DNA of 8,782 nucleotides. It comes from an uncultured Collinsella sp. (GTDB taxonomy: Bacteria > Actinomycetota > Coriobacteriia > Coriobacteriales > Coriobacteriaceae). The position numbers and the translations under genes are program-made. The notes under the pieces were generated by a model. The model had not been told where the DNA came from, did not search any database, and saw nothing but the letters and a program-made list of their open reading frames with translations. Below, one piece after another: positions 8,320 to 8,782 of this stretch (the stretch's first letter is position 1; every line of letters starts with the position of its first letter). The DNA is taken from positions 1 through 8,782 of the forward strand of contig CABSMS010000083.1 of assembly GCA_902478885.1 (NCBI GenBank), written 5' to 3'.

Positions 8320-8388
8320 AAGTTGCGGTGAAATAGTTCATGTTTGGGGCTCCAGTCCTCCAAAACAGGAACTATTCCACCGCAACTT
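8320..8388. repeat. 69-base near-perfect palindrome upstream of tRNA-Leu
   Basis: The arms aagttgcggtgaaatagttc (8320-8339) and gaactattccaccgcaactt (8369-8388) are inverted repeats with one difference. On the minus strand the odd position is a G-U wobble, so an RNA from that strand pairs completely; on the plus strand it is an A-C mismatch. The stem can extend inward (TGTTTTGG with CCAAACA, one bulge). There is no T-run, so it is not a standard terminator. No coding potential is seen. It resembles a dispersed intergenic palindrome or a structured RNA. Confidence 0.7.
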
Positions 8389-8426
8389 CGGTGCGACTCG
8401 GCAGTCTGGCGGTGCTGGCCATGCGC

Positions 8427-8597
8427 CGGAAAGCGTGTCCCAGCTTGGGGCCTCGGAATGGGATGCGGCTTCCGCTATAGCCATCAACCGGAAACTGCAA
8501 CCCGTTTTGAGCCCCTATTCCGGGATGCACTTTCCGCCGAGGGCCTCAAACGGAAACTGCAGCCCACAATTCGGTCGAAAAGTGGGCTGCAGTTTCC
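8427..8597. repeat. Array of three related hairpins at 62-base period
   Basis: Three left arms, cggaaagcgtgtccc (8427), cggaaactgcaaccc (8489) and cggaaactgcagccc (8551), are spaced exactly 62 bases apart. Each is followed by an inverted arm: 8459-8474 (12 of 16 pairs), 8522-8535 (12 of 14) and 8582-8597 (16 of 16 with 8552-8567). Segments 8460-8503 and 8522-8565 match at 33 of 44 positions with no gap. The third hairpin lies 38 bases past the dehydrogenase stop and could help end that transcript, although only GTTTG follows it on the minus strand. The family is unrecognised; REP/BIME-like intergenic repeats are the closest analogy. Confidence 0.7.
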
Positions 8598-8634
8598 CCG
8601 GGCTAGGCAAAGAGCGGCGGATGCGTCGCCTCGT

Positions 8635-8782
8635 CTACTCCCCCAGCAGGGCCTTCTCGGGCGTGATCGGCAGCGAACGAACCTGGTGGCCGGTGGCGTG
8701 TGCGACGGCCGAGGCGACGGCGGCGAGCGGCGTGTTGATGACGACCTCGCCGATCGACTTGGCGCCAAACGGGCCCGTCGGC
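8635..8782 (-). CDS. Xanthine dehydrogenase-family molybdenum-binding subunit, C-terminal fragment
   Basis: The last 48 codons plus a TAG stop (8637-8635) are present; the rest lies beyond the window edge. The visible protein begins PTGPFGAKSIGEVVIN and ends TPEKALLGE. The GPFGAK-x-IGE segment is typical of the molybdopterin-binding subunit of xanthine dehydrogenase and aldehyde oxidase. Its Glu (codon 8748-8746) aligns with the catalytic glutamate that activates the substrate at the Mo centre (Glu1261 of bovine xanthine oxidase). These enzymes hydroxylate purines or related heterocycles. Substrate, cofactor type and any selenium dependence cannot be read from this fragment. The neighbouring hairpin array begins about 40 bases downstream. 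Confidence 0.85.
   Translation of the reverse strand, partial: PTGPFGAKSIGEVVINTPLAAVASAVAHATGHQVRSLPITPEKALLGE

Noticed and set aside
8427..8597. CRISPR array
   Set aside because: There are only three diverged units, they are palindromic over their length, spacers are not unique sequence of constant size between identical repeats, and there are no cas genes.
8484..8768. Minus-strand open reading frame of 94 codons across the hairpin array and the dehydrogenase end
   Set aside because: It overlaps the dehydrogenase fragment in another frame and has an Arg/Ser/Pro-rich translation typical of a shifted GC-rich frame.

Overview
The window is a GC-rich piece of a bacterial chromosome. Every gene I can support lies on the minus strand. 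The best taxonomic guess is class Coriobacteriia (Actinomycetota), most likely Collinsella or a close relative. That rests on protein style, GC-rich codon use and the gene order tig-clpP-clpX-valS-folC; it is inference, not a database match. Bases 1-18 are not genomic. They match the Tn5/Nextera transposase mosaic end, so the left end is a contig edge beside the folC stop codon.

Layout in transcription order (right to left): the C-terminal end of a molybdenum hydroxylase of the xanthine dehydrogenase family (8635-8782, cut by the window edge); a 416-base non-coding stretch (8219-8634) holding the tRNA promoter, a 69-base palindrome and an array of three hairpins spaced 62 bases apart; tRNA-Leu(UAG) with encoded CCA (8135-8218); trigger factor tig (6745-8043); clpP (5960-6580); clpX (4552-5958), starting one base after the clpP stop and ending at a good intrinsic terminator (4487-4530); valS (1644-4340), with a strong leader hairpin; a 279-base gap (1365-1643) with a 101-base palindrome, a structured leader and an intrinsic terminator only 21 bases before folC; and folC (21-1364).

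The genes are housekeeping. Trigger factor receives nascent chains at the ribosome exit, and ClpX unfolds proteins into the ClpP chamber, so tig-clpP-clpX is a protein quality-control cluster. ValRS charges tRNA-Val. FolC makes dihydrofolate and polyglutamylated folates. The tRNA reads CUN leucine codons.

I see no mobile element, defence system, CRISPR array or new protein system. The less ordinary content is non-coding: the hairpin array and palindrome next to tRNA-Leu, the palindrome and structured leader between valS and folC, the valS leader hairpin, and a tig ribosome binding site that rules out the first ATG codons. None can be called novel without genome-wide searches.
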